31,995 nt of DNA. Source: Alkalibaculum bacchi (GTDB lineage Bacteria; Bacillota; Clostridia; Eubacteriales; Alkalibacteraceae). The notes below the pieces were generated by a model that did not search any database, was not told the DNA's origin, and worked only from the letters and a program-made list of their open reading frames with translations. Positions 24,407 to 31,995 of the stretch are shown piece after piece. Each line of letters starts with the position of its first letter. The stretch's first letter is position 1. The DNA lies in assembly GCF_937875145.1 (NCBI RefSeq), contig NZ_CALNCS010000084.1:1-31995 (forward strand), read 5' to 3'. A program made the translations under genes and the position numbers.

Positions 24407-26683
24407 ATGATTGATGAAAATCTAAAATTTATATATAGAGAAGCAAAAGCTAAGCCAGATGAAACTCTATATGGTCATACATACGAATTGTTAAATCAAT
24501 ACAAGCTCATTAAGAATTTTGGTTATTTGAGAGAAAATTTGTTGAATTTGTTAGAGGTAACCTGTGTATATCATGATATAGGCAAATTGAATCCTATTTT
24601 TCAAGAGAGAATAAGAAAGAATAGTCGATTTAACCCTGAAAAAGAAGTTGGACATAATATATTATCTGCATATCTGGTTAATTATTTTATTGAACTAAAA
24701 GGTAAAGAAAAAGAAATAGTAATAGCTTCTATTTTAAATCATCATAATTATGTCTCAAACTATGATGTGATAGCTGAACAAAAATTTCTAATAGAAGAAA
24801 ACTTGTCTAATATAAATGAACAATATTTAAAAATTGATAATGCTGTTTTCAATGAGAACGTTATTAAATCCATAAGAGGGCGTTCGGCCACTAAATTAAA
24901 ATCAATTAGAAAGAATAATGACTATATTAAAATCAAAGGTTTGCTCCACAAGTGTGATTATTCAGCAAGTGCTCATACAAACTGTGAGCTAGAAAATAAT
25001 TTTCTAATGGATATGATGAATAATCTTGGATATGAATGGAGAGAGATTCAAGAATATTGTTTGGAGAATCATAATGAAAATGCAGTAATAACTGGCTCTA
25101 CAGGTTTAGGAAAAACAGAAGCATCCCTATTATGGGCTGGAAATAGTAAAGTTTTTTATGTATTGCCCCTAAGAACAGCTATTAATGCTATGTTCAGAAG
25201 AATAAGAGATGAGATAATTCAAATGGATTATATGGATAAAATAGGTTTATTACATGGAGAAACAGCAAGTGTATACTTATCTGATGATAAATCTTCAAAA
25301 GAAGAAGTATTAGAGAGTGAAAAATTCTTTGAGTATTACGATAGAACACGGAATATGTCTCTTCCAATAACTATTGCTACACCAGATCAACTATTTGATT
25401 TTGTCTTTAAATATCCAGGTTATGAATTAAAACTTGCAACATTCAGCTACTCTAAGATTATAATTGATGAGATACAAGCTTATAGTCCTGATATTTTAGC
25501 ATATACAATCTACGCTATTAAACGGATAAATACTTTAGGTGGGAGATTTGCCATCTTTACCGCTACTTTAGCTCCGTTTGTTAGAGACTTATTATTAGAA
25601 GAAATAGAAGGGGAAACAAAGATAAAGTTTAAAGAAGCTGTTTTTCTAACGGATATAAAGAGGCATAATATGAAAATAGTAGAACAACGAATTACTGCAG
25701 AATATATATTTGATGAAATTAAAAGTACCGATATTGAAACTTGTCTAATAGTTATGAATACTGTAAAAGATGCTCAAAACATATATGAAAGACTAAAGGA
25801 ACTTTCTATTGAAGGTCGATATGATGTTGATCTTAATCTTTTGCATGCTAGATTTACTGTACAAGATAGAGCTAAAAAAGAAGAACAAATTTTAAAAGAT
25901 GGCAAGAAAATACATTACCTTAAAGGAATACAGACAATCTGGGTTACAACTCAAATAGTTGAAGCCAGTCTTGATATTGATTTCGACTTATTATTTACTG
26001 AGCTTTCAGAGCTATTAGGTCTATTTCAAAGATTTGGAAGGTGCTTTAGAAAAAGAGAAAAAATTAATGATAGGCCAAATGTGTATGTATTTACTGAAAT
26101 TGACGATAAATACTTGACTGGGAGTTCTTATGGTTTTATAGATAAAGGACTTCACATGTTAAGTAAAGAGGCTCTAATTGATAAAGGGAATGGTATAATC
26201 ACAGAAAAAGAAAAAGTAGATATGATTAACAAGTACTTTACAATGGAAAAATTGCGTTCTAGAAGAGATTCAGAATTTTTAGAAGAATACAGAAAAAGAT
26301 ACGAATACATAGATGATCTAAATGTTGAAGAGCTGGATTTTAATGAGGTTAAGAAAAGATTTAGAAATATTATTTCTTTTAAAGTTATTCCAGAATCAAT
26401 CTATACTCAGGATTACAAAGTTGCAGAACTTAGAGACAATATAGAAGAAGTAGAACAATTAATTAAAATGGTAAGTTATGAAAAGGAGAAGAAAGATTTA
26501 AGGGTAAGTTTAATCAAATTAAAGAATGAGCTAAATGATTATACTCTCAGCGTTGATCCAAGTTTCATTTATAATGCTGATTTAATAGAAATAGGAGGGG
26601 AGAAGATATATATTGTAAATAATAAATATAATAATGAAGTAGGATTAACTAGAGAAAAATCAGAGGAAAGTATAACAATATGA
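24407..26683 (+). CDS. cas3: CRISPR helicase-nuclease Cas3 (HD plus DExH)
   Basis: A 758-residue effector that unwinds and degrades DNA bound by Cascade. The N-terminal HD nuclease is fused: H24, HD at 56-57 followed by IGK, H83, and HH at 112-113. Helicase motif I TGSTGLGKTE covers 229-238, motif II is DEIQ at 354-357 (instead of the more common DEVH), motif III is FTATL, and motif VI is QRFGRCFRKR from Q541. The ribosome binding site is TAGGTGAT. Its last four bases overlap the cas4 start (ATGA). All catalytic residues appear intact. Confidence 0.95.
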   Translation: MIDENLKFIYREAKAKPDETLYGHTYELLNQYKLIKNFGYLRENLLNLLEVTCVYHDIGKLNPIFQERIRKNSRFNPEKEVGHNILSAYLVNYFIELKGKEKEIVIASILNHHNYVSNYDVIAEQKFLIEENLSNINEQYLKIDNAVFNENVIKSIRGRSATKLKSIRKNNDYIKIKGLLHKCDYSASAHTNCELENNFLMDMMNNLGYEWREIQEYCLENHNENAVITGSTGLGKTEASLLWAGNSKVFYVLPLRTAINAMFRRIRDEIIQMDYMDKIGLLHGETASVYLSDDKSSKEEVLESEKFFEYYDRTRNMSLPITIATPDQLFDFVFKYPGYELKLATFSYSKIIIDEIQAYSPDILAYTIYAIKRINTLGGRFAIFTATLAPFVRDLLLEEIEGETKIKFKEAVFLTDIKRHNMKIVEQRITAEYIFDEIKSTDIETCLIVMNTVKDAQNIYERLKELSIEGRYDVDLNLLHARFTVQDRAKKEEQILKDGKKIHYLKGIQTIWVTTQIVEASLDIDFDLLFTELSELLGLFQRFGRCFRKREKINDRPNVYVFTEIDDKYLTGSSYGFIDKGLHMLSKEALIDKGNGIITEKEKVDMINKYFTMEKLRSRRDSEFLEEYRKRYEYIDDLNVEELDFNEVKKRFRNIISFKVIPESIYTQDYKVAELRDNIEEVEQLIKMVSYEKEKKDLRVSLIKLKNELNDYTLSVDPSFIYNADLIEIGGEKIYIVNNKYNNEVGLTREKSEESITI

Positions 26684-27177
26684 GAGATATTAAAATTACT
26701 GGCTTAATGATTTATTATTATTTTGTCTGCAAAAGAAAGCTTTGGTTTTCTACTAATAATCTCGATATGGAAAGCGAAAATGAAAACGTTGCCATAGGAA
26801 AGTTTATCGATGAAAATTCCTACAAACGTGATAGAAAACACATCCTAATTAATGATGAGATTAACATTGATTTTATCAAATCCAATGGAACAATTCATGA
26901 AATAAAGAAAAGTAGGAAAATTGAAGAAGCATCCATTTGGCAAGTTAAATATTATTTATATTACTTAGAAAAACTAGGAATATCAGAAATAGAAGCGAAA
27001 ATAGATTACCCCTTATTAAAGAAAGTAGTAGAGGTTGAATTAAATGGCGATGATCGAGAAAAATTAAAAAAAGTAATAGGGGAAATAAAAATGCTTTTAG
27101 AAAGTAGCGTGATTCCTAAAGAAAAGATGAGTGAAAAATGTAAAAAGTGTGCATATTACGACATATGTATTATATAG
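26680..27177 (+). CDS. cas4: CRISPR adaptation nuclease Cas4
   Basis: A 165-residue RecB-like protein that trims prespacers and selects for the PAM with Cas1 and Cas2. Four cysteines for an iron-sulfur cluster are in place: C17 (YFVCKRK) and C154, C157, C163 near the end (CKKCAYYDIC). Nuclease motifs are visible: an aspartate in INIDFI, the EIKK motif, and WQVKYYLYYL (QxxxY). It overlaps cas3 by four bases and lies nine bases before cas1. Confidence 0.93.
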   Translation: MRDIKITGLMIYYYFVCKRKLWFSTNNLDMESENENVAIGKFIDENSYKRDRKHILINDEINIDFIKSNGTIHEIKKSRKIEEASIWQVKYYLYYLEKLGISEIEAKIDYPLLKKVVEVELNGDDREKLKKVIGEIKMLLESSVIPKEKMSEKCKKCAYYDICII

Positions 27178-27186
27178 GAGATTATT

Positions 27187-28179
27187 ATGAAGAAAAGTTT
27201 ATACATATATCAAAATGGGGAGCTTAAAAGAAAGGATAGTACACTTCGATTTATTAATGAAGAAGGAGATAAAAGAGATATTCCAGTAAACTCGATTTCA
27301 GAAATATATTTTTTTGGTGAAAATAGCATAAACACAAAATTGATAACTTTTTTATCACAGCATAATATAATAATTCACTTCTTCAATTATTATGACTTTT
27401 ATACGGCAAGTCTTATTCCTAAAAGGACAAAAATTTCTGGAAAGTTGACAGTAAAGCAATGTGAATATTACATCGATTCAATTAAGCGGTTAGAATTGGC
27501 CAAAAAATTTGTTCTTGCAGCAGGAAATAATATCTATAGAAATCTAAGGTATTATAATGGAAGGGGTAAGGATTTAAGCAAACCAATGAGCGAGATTTCA
27601 AGACTTATAAAAAAGGTAGAGAATGTAGAAAAAATCTCTGAACTAATGGGGTTAGAGGGAAACATACATAAAATTTATTATGAGTCTTGGAATATTATTA
27701 TAGACCAAGAGATAAATTTTGAAAAAAGAATTAAGCGTCCACCAGATAATATGATAAATACATTAATATCATATTTAAATTCTTTAGTATATACAACCGT
27801 ATTAGGAGAGATTTACAAAACACAACTAGATTCTACAATAAGTTATCTCCATGAACCAGGAACGAGTAGACATTCATTGAGCCTAGATATAGCTGAGATA
27901 TTTAAACCACTAATAGCGGATAGATTGATTTTTTCATTATTAAACAAAAATCAAATCCAAGAAAAACATTTTACTAAAAATTTAAATTATCTACATATGG
28001 AAGAAATGGGCTCAAAAATTATTCTTTCAGAATACGACAAAAGTTTAAAGAGAACTATTAACCATAAGGATTTGAATAAAAGTGTGAGTTATAGATATCT
28101 AATAAGACTTGAATGTTATAAGTTAATAAAACATCTTTTAGGTGAAAAAGAATATGAACCTTTTATAATGTGGTGGTAA
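27187..28179 (+). CDS. cas1: CRISPR integrase Cas1
   Basis: A 330-residue integrase, the normal Cas1b length. The metal-binding residues are present: E157 (MGLEGN), H222 (YLHEPG) and E237 (LDIAEIFKP). The N-terminal beta domain starts MKKSLYIYQNGELKRKDSTL. TAGGAG lies about seven bases before the ATG. It is followed by cas2 with a one-base gap. With Cas2 it inserts new spacers at the leader end of the array. Confidence 0.96.
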   Translation: MKKSLYIYQNGELKRKDSTLRFINEEGDKRDIPVNSISEIYFFGENSINTKLITFLSQHNIIIHFFNYYDFYTASLIPKRTKISGKLTVKQCEYYIDSIKRLELAKKFVLAAGNNIYRNLRYYNGRGKDLSKPMSEISRLIKKVENVEKISELMGLEGNIHKIYYESWNIIIDQEINFEKRIKRPPDNMINTLISYLNSLVYTTVLGEIYKTQLDSTISYLHEPGTSRHSLSLDIAEIFKPLIADRLIFSLLNKNQIQEKHFTKNLNYLHMEEMGSKIILSEYDKSLKRTINHKDLNKSVSYRYLIRLECYKLIKHLLGEKEYEPFIMWW

Positions 28180-28180
28180 T

Positions 28181-28456
28181 ATGTATGTAATTTTGGTTTA
28201 TGATATATCTATTGAAGATAAGGGTCAAAAAAGATGGAGAAAAATATTTAAAATATGCAAGCAGTACTTGAACCATATTCAAAATTCAGTTTTTGAAGGT
28301 GAAATATTAGAATCAGATTTGTTTGTTTTAAAAGAAAAATTAGAAGCCGAGATCAATAAAGAATATGATTCTGTAATCGTATTTAAGAGTAGAAATGAAA
28401 AATGGTTGAACAAAGATATAATAGGTTTAAGGATAGATGATCCTCAATTTATTTAA
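28181..28456 (+). CDS. cas2: CRISPR adaptation protein Cas2
   Basis: A 91-residue ferredoxin-like protein (MYVILVYDIS with the conserved aspartate D8, and SRNEKWLNKDIIG near the C-terminus). It forms the central dimer of the Cas1-Cas2 complex. It starts one base after the cas1 stop and ends 174 bases before the first CRISPR repeat. Family length is normal. Confidence 0.95.
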   Translation: MYVILVYDISIEDKGQKRWRKIFKICKQYLNHIQNSVFEGEILESDLFVLKEKLEAEINKEYDSVIVFKSRNEKWLNKDIIGLRIDDPQFI

Positions 28457-28630
28457 TTGTCGATCCCTTATAATGCAAAATGATATAAAGGTCGACAAGA
28501 AATCAAATCAAGGCTAATCATAAGAATAAAAAAAATGTTGTTCTAAGATTTATAAAAATATCAAAATTGGGTAAGGTAGACAAAATGCTTGCCTTGAGCC
28601 ATTGAATTATCTATGTTAAAATGGATACGC
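28457..28630 (+). promoter_or_regulatory. CRISPR leader
   Basis: A 174-bp A+T-rich stretch between cas2 and the first repeat, on the side where new spacers enter. It starts with a 7-bp inverted repeat, TTGTCGA (28457-28463) and TCGACAA (28492-28498). It holds a G+A-rich block around 28568-28581 and ends with the array promoter. Confidence 0.85.
28594..28622 (+). promoter_or_regulatory. Promoter of the CRISPR array
   Basis: TTGAGC (28594-28599), 17 bases, TAAAAT (28617-28622). The transcript would begin at or just before the first repeat (28631). Confidence 0.65.
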
Positions 28631-29187
28631 ATCTGAATATAACCATAGTGGAATTTAAAGAAGCTAATGACGTAGCAAACGGAGTCAAGACGGCCATCTG
28701 AATATAACCATAGTGGAATTTAAAGAAGTGCAGAGGTTATGGGGCAGTATCAGAGTATAGATCTGAATATAACCATAGTGGAATTTAAAGGCAAAAATGA
28801 CTATCTTTTGTCCCGTCTTAGTCTTTAATCTGAATATAACCATAGTGGAATTTAAAGTTGCACTGTTTAGGTATTCGATTGCTTTTTTGATATATCTGAA
28901 TATAACCATAGTGGAATTTAAAGAGTAGGTAAGAAGTTTAAAGCAGATTTTGAATCCATATCTGAATATAACCATAGTGGAATTTAAAGTTATAAAAAAG
29001 CGTAAAACCGGAACCATCATTAATTTATCTGAATATAACCATAGTGGAATTTAAAGGTTGAAGTTAAGGGCGAAAGCAAGAGGGTAAAAAAGATCTGAAT
29101 ATAACCATAGTGGAATTTAAAGAAAAATAGACCTACATTCGAGAATTATTCTAAGAAATCTGAATATAACCATAGTGGAATTTAAAG

Positions 29188-29223
29188 ATTTCCATATAAG
29201 CATATGCCCAAACTCTACAATCA
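29188..29223 (-). other. Spacer 9: encodes a phi29-type DNA polymerase motif
   Basis: The minus strand reads DCRVWAYAYME. This corresponds to the conserved DCRVWAYGYM segment in the N-terminal exonuclease domain of the phi29 protein-primed DNA polymerase. The target is probably a phi29-like phage or relative. Confidence 0.75.
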
Positions 29224-29846
29224 ATCTGAATATAACCATAGTGGAATTTAAAGTAAGTGATTCATCTTGCATTGTAATTGAAGCTACTGCATCTGAATAT
29301 AACCATAGTGGAATTTAAAGTTCTATAAGGTGTTCAATTTCGTGTTCTTGTCTACATCTGAATATAACCATAGTGGAATTTAAAGAAACACATAGTGGTA
29401 CAAGCAATAGCTTCTAGATATATCTGAATATAACCATAGTGGAATTTAAAGAAAAGTGATAATGGTTTTAGAATTGTACAAGCCCCAGATCTGAATATAA
29501 CCATAGTGGAATTTAAAGTGCTAATACCTGTTTCTTGTTGTATTTTATCTTTGAATCTGAATATAACCATAGTGGAATTTAAAGTAATCATTGTAAAGCA
29601 CACCCTCATCACTAATATATATCTGAATATAACCATAGTGGAATTTAAAGGACATATATCGAGATACTGTTGGTTGTGATAGTTTTATCTGAATATAACC
29701 ATAGTGGAATTTAAAGCCAGTACCAATCGCAGTACCAAATAGAGCAATTAAATCTGAATATAACCATAGTGGAATTTAAAGATTAAAAGAAATAGCATAG
29801 GAGGAACCACAGTGGCATCTGAATATAACCATAGTGGAATTTAAAG

Positions 29847-29883
29847 CAGCAAATAACTGTAAATTCATTTCGATTGGGTTATA
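29847..29883 (-). other. Spacer 19: encodes a phage head-protein-like N-terminus
   Basis: The minus strand reads through an ATG into MNLQLFA, a common N-terminal motif of phage capsid or scaffold proteins in Firmicutes. It has no obvious ribosome binding site within the spacer. Confidence 0.5.
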
Positions 29884-30180
29884 ATCTGAATATAACCATA
29901 GTGGAATTTAAAGACCTGGTTTAGGTATCTTTACTTCCTGATTTACCCAATCTGAATATAACCATAGTGGAATTTAAAGTGAGAATCTTATCAAATACTT
30001 TAAAGAAGTAGACCTTATCTGAATATAACCATAGTGGAATTTAAAGATTTTTAGGATGTTCTCTGCTTTCTGGATAGCCTTTTCATCTGAATATAACCAT
30101 AGTGGAATTTAAAGTTCATCCTTCGCATAATTATCATAATGTGTCATATTATCTGAATATAACCATAGTGGAATTTAAAG

Positions 30181-30216
30181 TGAGCTTAGATATACAGGTC
30201 AAGGAACGCCAGTAGC
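30181..30216 (+). other. Spacer 24: encodes an SSB motif
   Basis: The plus strand reads ELRYTGQGTPVA, which fits the conserved PELRYTPSGTAVA segment of bacterial and phage single-stranded DNA-binding proteins. Confidence 0.7.
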
Positions 30217-30778
30217 ATCTGAATATAACCATAGTGGAATTTAAAGTTTATGTAAGACTGTTTTCTTTTGCCGTTTTGATTGGATCTGAATATAACCATA
30301 GTGGAATTTAAAGAGTCTATTGTCAAAGTACCTAAAATCAGCGATATAATCTGAATATAACCATAGTGGAATTTAAAGTATTCGCTTCTCTGGTCAGGTG
30401 CTCTTCTGTATCTTTTATCTGAATATAACCATAGTGGAATTTAAAGTGTTTTTCATCGTTGCGATTAACTTATGCAGTTTACATCTGAATATAACCATAG
30501 TGGAATTTAAAGGTCTACACTTCTGGCTACGTCAGCTACGGCCACGTTATCTGAATATAACCATAGTGGAATTTAAAGGAATAAACGGTGCGACCACTAC
30601 TATAAAAGCTAACAAATCTGAATATAACCATAGTGGAATTTAAAGATCTATGACGTGGCAACGCAAATCAACGACGGTTTAAATCTGAATATAACCATAG
30701 TGGAATTTAAAGCTTTACTGGTCGATTATAGGCATTTCCTAGGATGCCATCTGAATATAACCATAGTGGAATTTAAAG

Positions 30779-30814
30779 TCGTAAATCTCTTTACCGTTCT
30801 TGTCTTTGAGTCCT
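30779..30814 (-). other. Spacer 33: encodes a YopX-family motif
   Basis: The minus strand reads GLKDKNGKEIY, the hallmark of YopX-type phage proteins (TGLKDKNGKEIYEGD). Confidence 0.75.
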
Positions 30815-31042
30815 ATCTGAATATAACCATAGTGGAATTTAAAGTCATTTGTAATATTGAAATCGAACATCTTAAATTTAATCTGAATATAACCATAGTG
30901 GAATTTAAAGCTGCGAAAGCAAGGAGGAAAACGAAATGAAACTTCCATCTGAATATAACCATAGTGGAATTTAAAGGATAGGTTTTATACGGTTAAAGTT
31001 AACTCAATTATTATCTGAATATAACCATAGTGGAATTTAAAG

Positions 31043-31078
31043 GTATATGGTCCAGTAACGTATATTAAATCGGGTCTG
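31043..31078 (+). repeat. Spacer 37, first copy of a duplicated spacer
   Basis: 36 bases beginning GTATATGGTCCAGTAACG, identical to spacer 45 at 31570-31605. Confidence 0.95.
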
Positions 31079-31569
31079 ATCTGAATATAACCATAGTGGA
31101 ATTTAAAGTTGATAATAAATCACATTATCTATAATGCCGCTTTGATCTGAATATAACCATAGTGGAATTTAAAGATTTTTTATGTATTGTTGAAGAAATG
31201 TTCCTGTTAATCTGAATATAACCATAGTGGAATTTAAAGAAAGAAATGCTTTGCAATTGTTTTACCGTAGCCTTTATCTGAATATAACCATAGTGGAATT
31301 TAAAGTGATACCTTGCTAGGTTTTCCGCTGTCGCTCCCCAGCATCTGAATATAACCATAGTGGAATTTAAAGGGAGACTAGATGTTTTTGATTCTCACGG
31401 TAAAATTTATCTGAATATAACCATAGTGGAATTTAAAGCGTCTAATATATACCATGTTCCTTTTAAGATCTCTTATCTGAATATAACCATAGTGGAATTT
31501 AAAGGTCATTTCTATGTACTCGTCTAATCTCTGTATTCTATCTGAATATAACCATAGTGGAATTTAAAG

Positions 31570-31605
31570 GTATATGGTCCAGTAACGTATATTAAATCGG
31601 GTCTG
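31570..31605 (+). repeat. Spacer 45, second copy of a duplicated spacer
   Basis: Identical over 36 bases to spacer 37. The seven spacers between the two copies are not duplicated. Confidence 0.95.
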
Positions 31606-31995
31606 ATCTGAATATAACCATAGTGGAATTTAAAGTATAGCAAGCTGCTGTAATGGAAAAAGAAAGACAGCATCTGAATATAACCATAGTGGAATTTAAA
31701 GGGCAAAAGAAGCCCCGATAACGAGCGAGAATGGAGCTATCTGAATATAACCATAGTGGAATTTAAAGTTCGTATAGATCCATCTCATCCCAGTTCGCCG
31801 GACAATCTGAATATAACCATAGTGGAATTTAAAGGTATTACCCGATGAGTATCAAGCAATCAGTAGAAAGAATCTGAATATAACCATAGTGGAATTTAAA
31901 GAAAGATCCATAAGAGATAAGCTAAGTAGATTTACTCAATCTGAATATAACCATAGTGGAATTTAAAGTATAGAAAGTTTCATGCACTACGACAT

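Larger units (their letters stand above)
28631..31995 (+). CRISPR. CRISPR array: 51 repeats of 30 bp, 50 full spacers, continues past the window
   Basis: I located each repeat by eye: the first is 28631-28660 and the 51st is 31939-31968. A 27-base partial spacer then reaches the window end. The repeat starts ATCTGAATATAA, has CCATAGTGG in the middle, and ends AATTTAAAG; I see no variant copy. Flanking bases vary, so 30 bp is the true unit. Spacers are 35-38 bases, mostly 36. The middle CCA/TGG can form only a weak 3-bp hairpin, typical of type I-B repeats read by Cas6 largely through sequence. Orientation (leader, cas genes and AATTTAAAG 3' end) agrees with plus-strand transcription. Long frames through the array, with repeated NITIVEFK or STMVIFR, are only translations of the repeat. 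Confidence 0.98.

Noticed and set aside
20265..28456. Wholly new defence system
   Set aside because: Every gene except cas8 has clear type I-B Cas motifs, and cas8 fits by position. The locus is a variant of a known system.
31043..31078. Duplicated spacer encoding a nucleoside-transferase-like motif (IYVTGPYT on the minus strand)
   Set aside because: The resemblance covers only a few residues and the preceding residues do not fit an N-terminal motif.
28685..31706. Several open frames of 60-111 codons through the CRISPR array on both strands
   Set aside because: Each contains the same repeated peptide (NITIVEFK or STMVIFR/KFHYGYIQ), which is the translated 30-bp repeat. Spacers of 36 bases keep the frame open by chance.

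Overview
The window looks like a low-GC, spore-forming member of the Clostridia. The evidence is A+T-rich DNA, strong AGGAGG-type ribosome binding sites, a YtvI-like sporulation membrane protein, a clostridial CBS-type manganese pyrophosphatase, a MetF protein with a MetV-like cysteine tail as seen in folate C1 metabolism of anaerobes, and an LysM/M14 cell-wall peptidase. I cannot name the species.

Bases 1-18500 read as ordinary chromosome: the end of an M20 amidohydrolase, a membrane-anchored TPR-like protein and a methyltransferase; a cold-shock protein; Hsp33; a YtvI-like permease; MetF/MetV; a 53-residue basic protein; an HlyD/MacB-type ABC export operon; a minus-strand VCBS-like protein; the CBS pyrophosphatase; a membrane protein with a degenerate GGDEF domain behind a possible structured leader; an M14 peptidase; and a minus-strand zinc-uptake operon znuA-znuC-znuB. 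That operon has a 25-bp perfect palindrome beside its promoter, a strong Zur/Fur-family operator candidate.

Bases 18750-20260 are a decay zone. They hold a glutamine-amidotransferase pseudogene with an in-frame stop, a GNAT acetyltransferase pseudogene whose middle is replaced by a 44-bp perfect hairpin, and about 500 bp of A+T-rich DNA with no convincing gene.

Bases 20265-31995 are a complete type I-B CRISPR-Cas locus in one direction: cas6, cas8, cas7 (Cst2/DevR type), cas5, cas3, cas4, cas1, cas2, a 174-bp leader, then a CRISPR array of at least 51 identical 30-bp repeats that runs off the window. The cas genes overlap or nearly touch and probably form one transcript. Cas6 would cut the array transcript, Cas8/Cas7/Cas5 plus a small subunit would form Cascade, Cas3 would degrade the target, and Cas4/Cas1/Cas2 would add spacers. 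Three details stand out. A well-placed ribosome binding site and ATG inside cas8 would make a 99-residue Cas11 small subunit. Cas5 carries a coiled-coil insertion of about 80 residues. The Cas8 lacks the CXXC pairs of the Cst1 family usually partnered with this Cas7. Several spacers translate into recognisable phage protein fragments (phi29-type DNA polymerase, SSB, YopX, a capsid-type N-terminus), and one 36-bp spacer occurs twice.

I did not find a clearly new defence system. The unusual features are variations within a known system plus a few regulatory and decay signatures.
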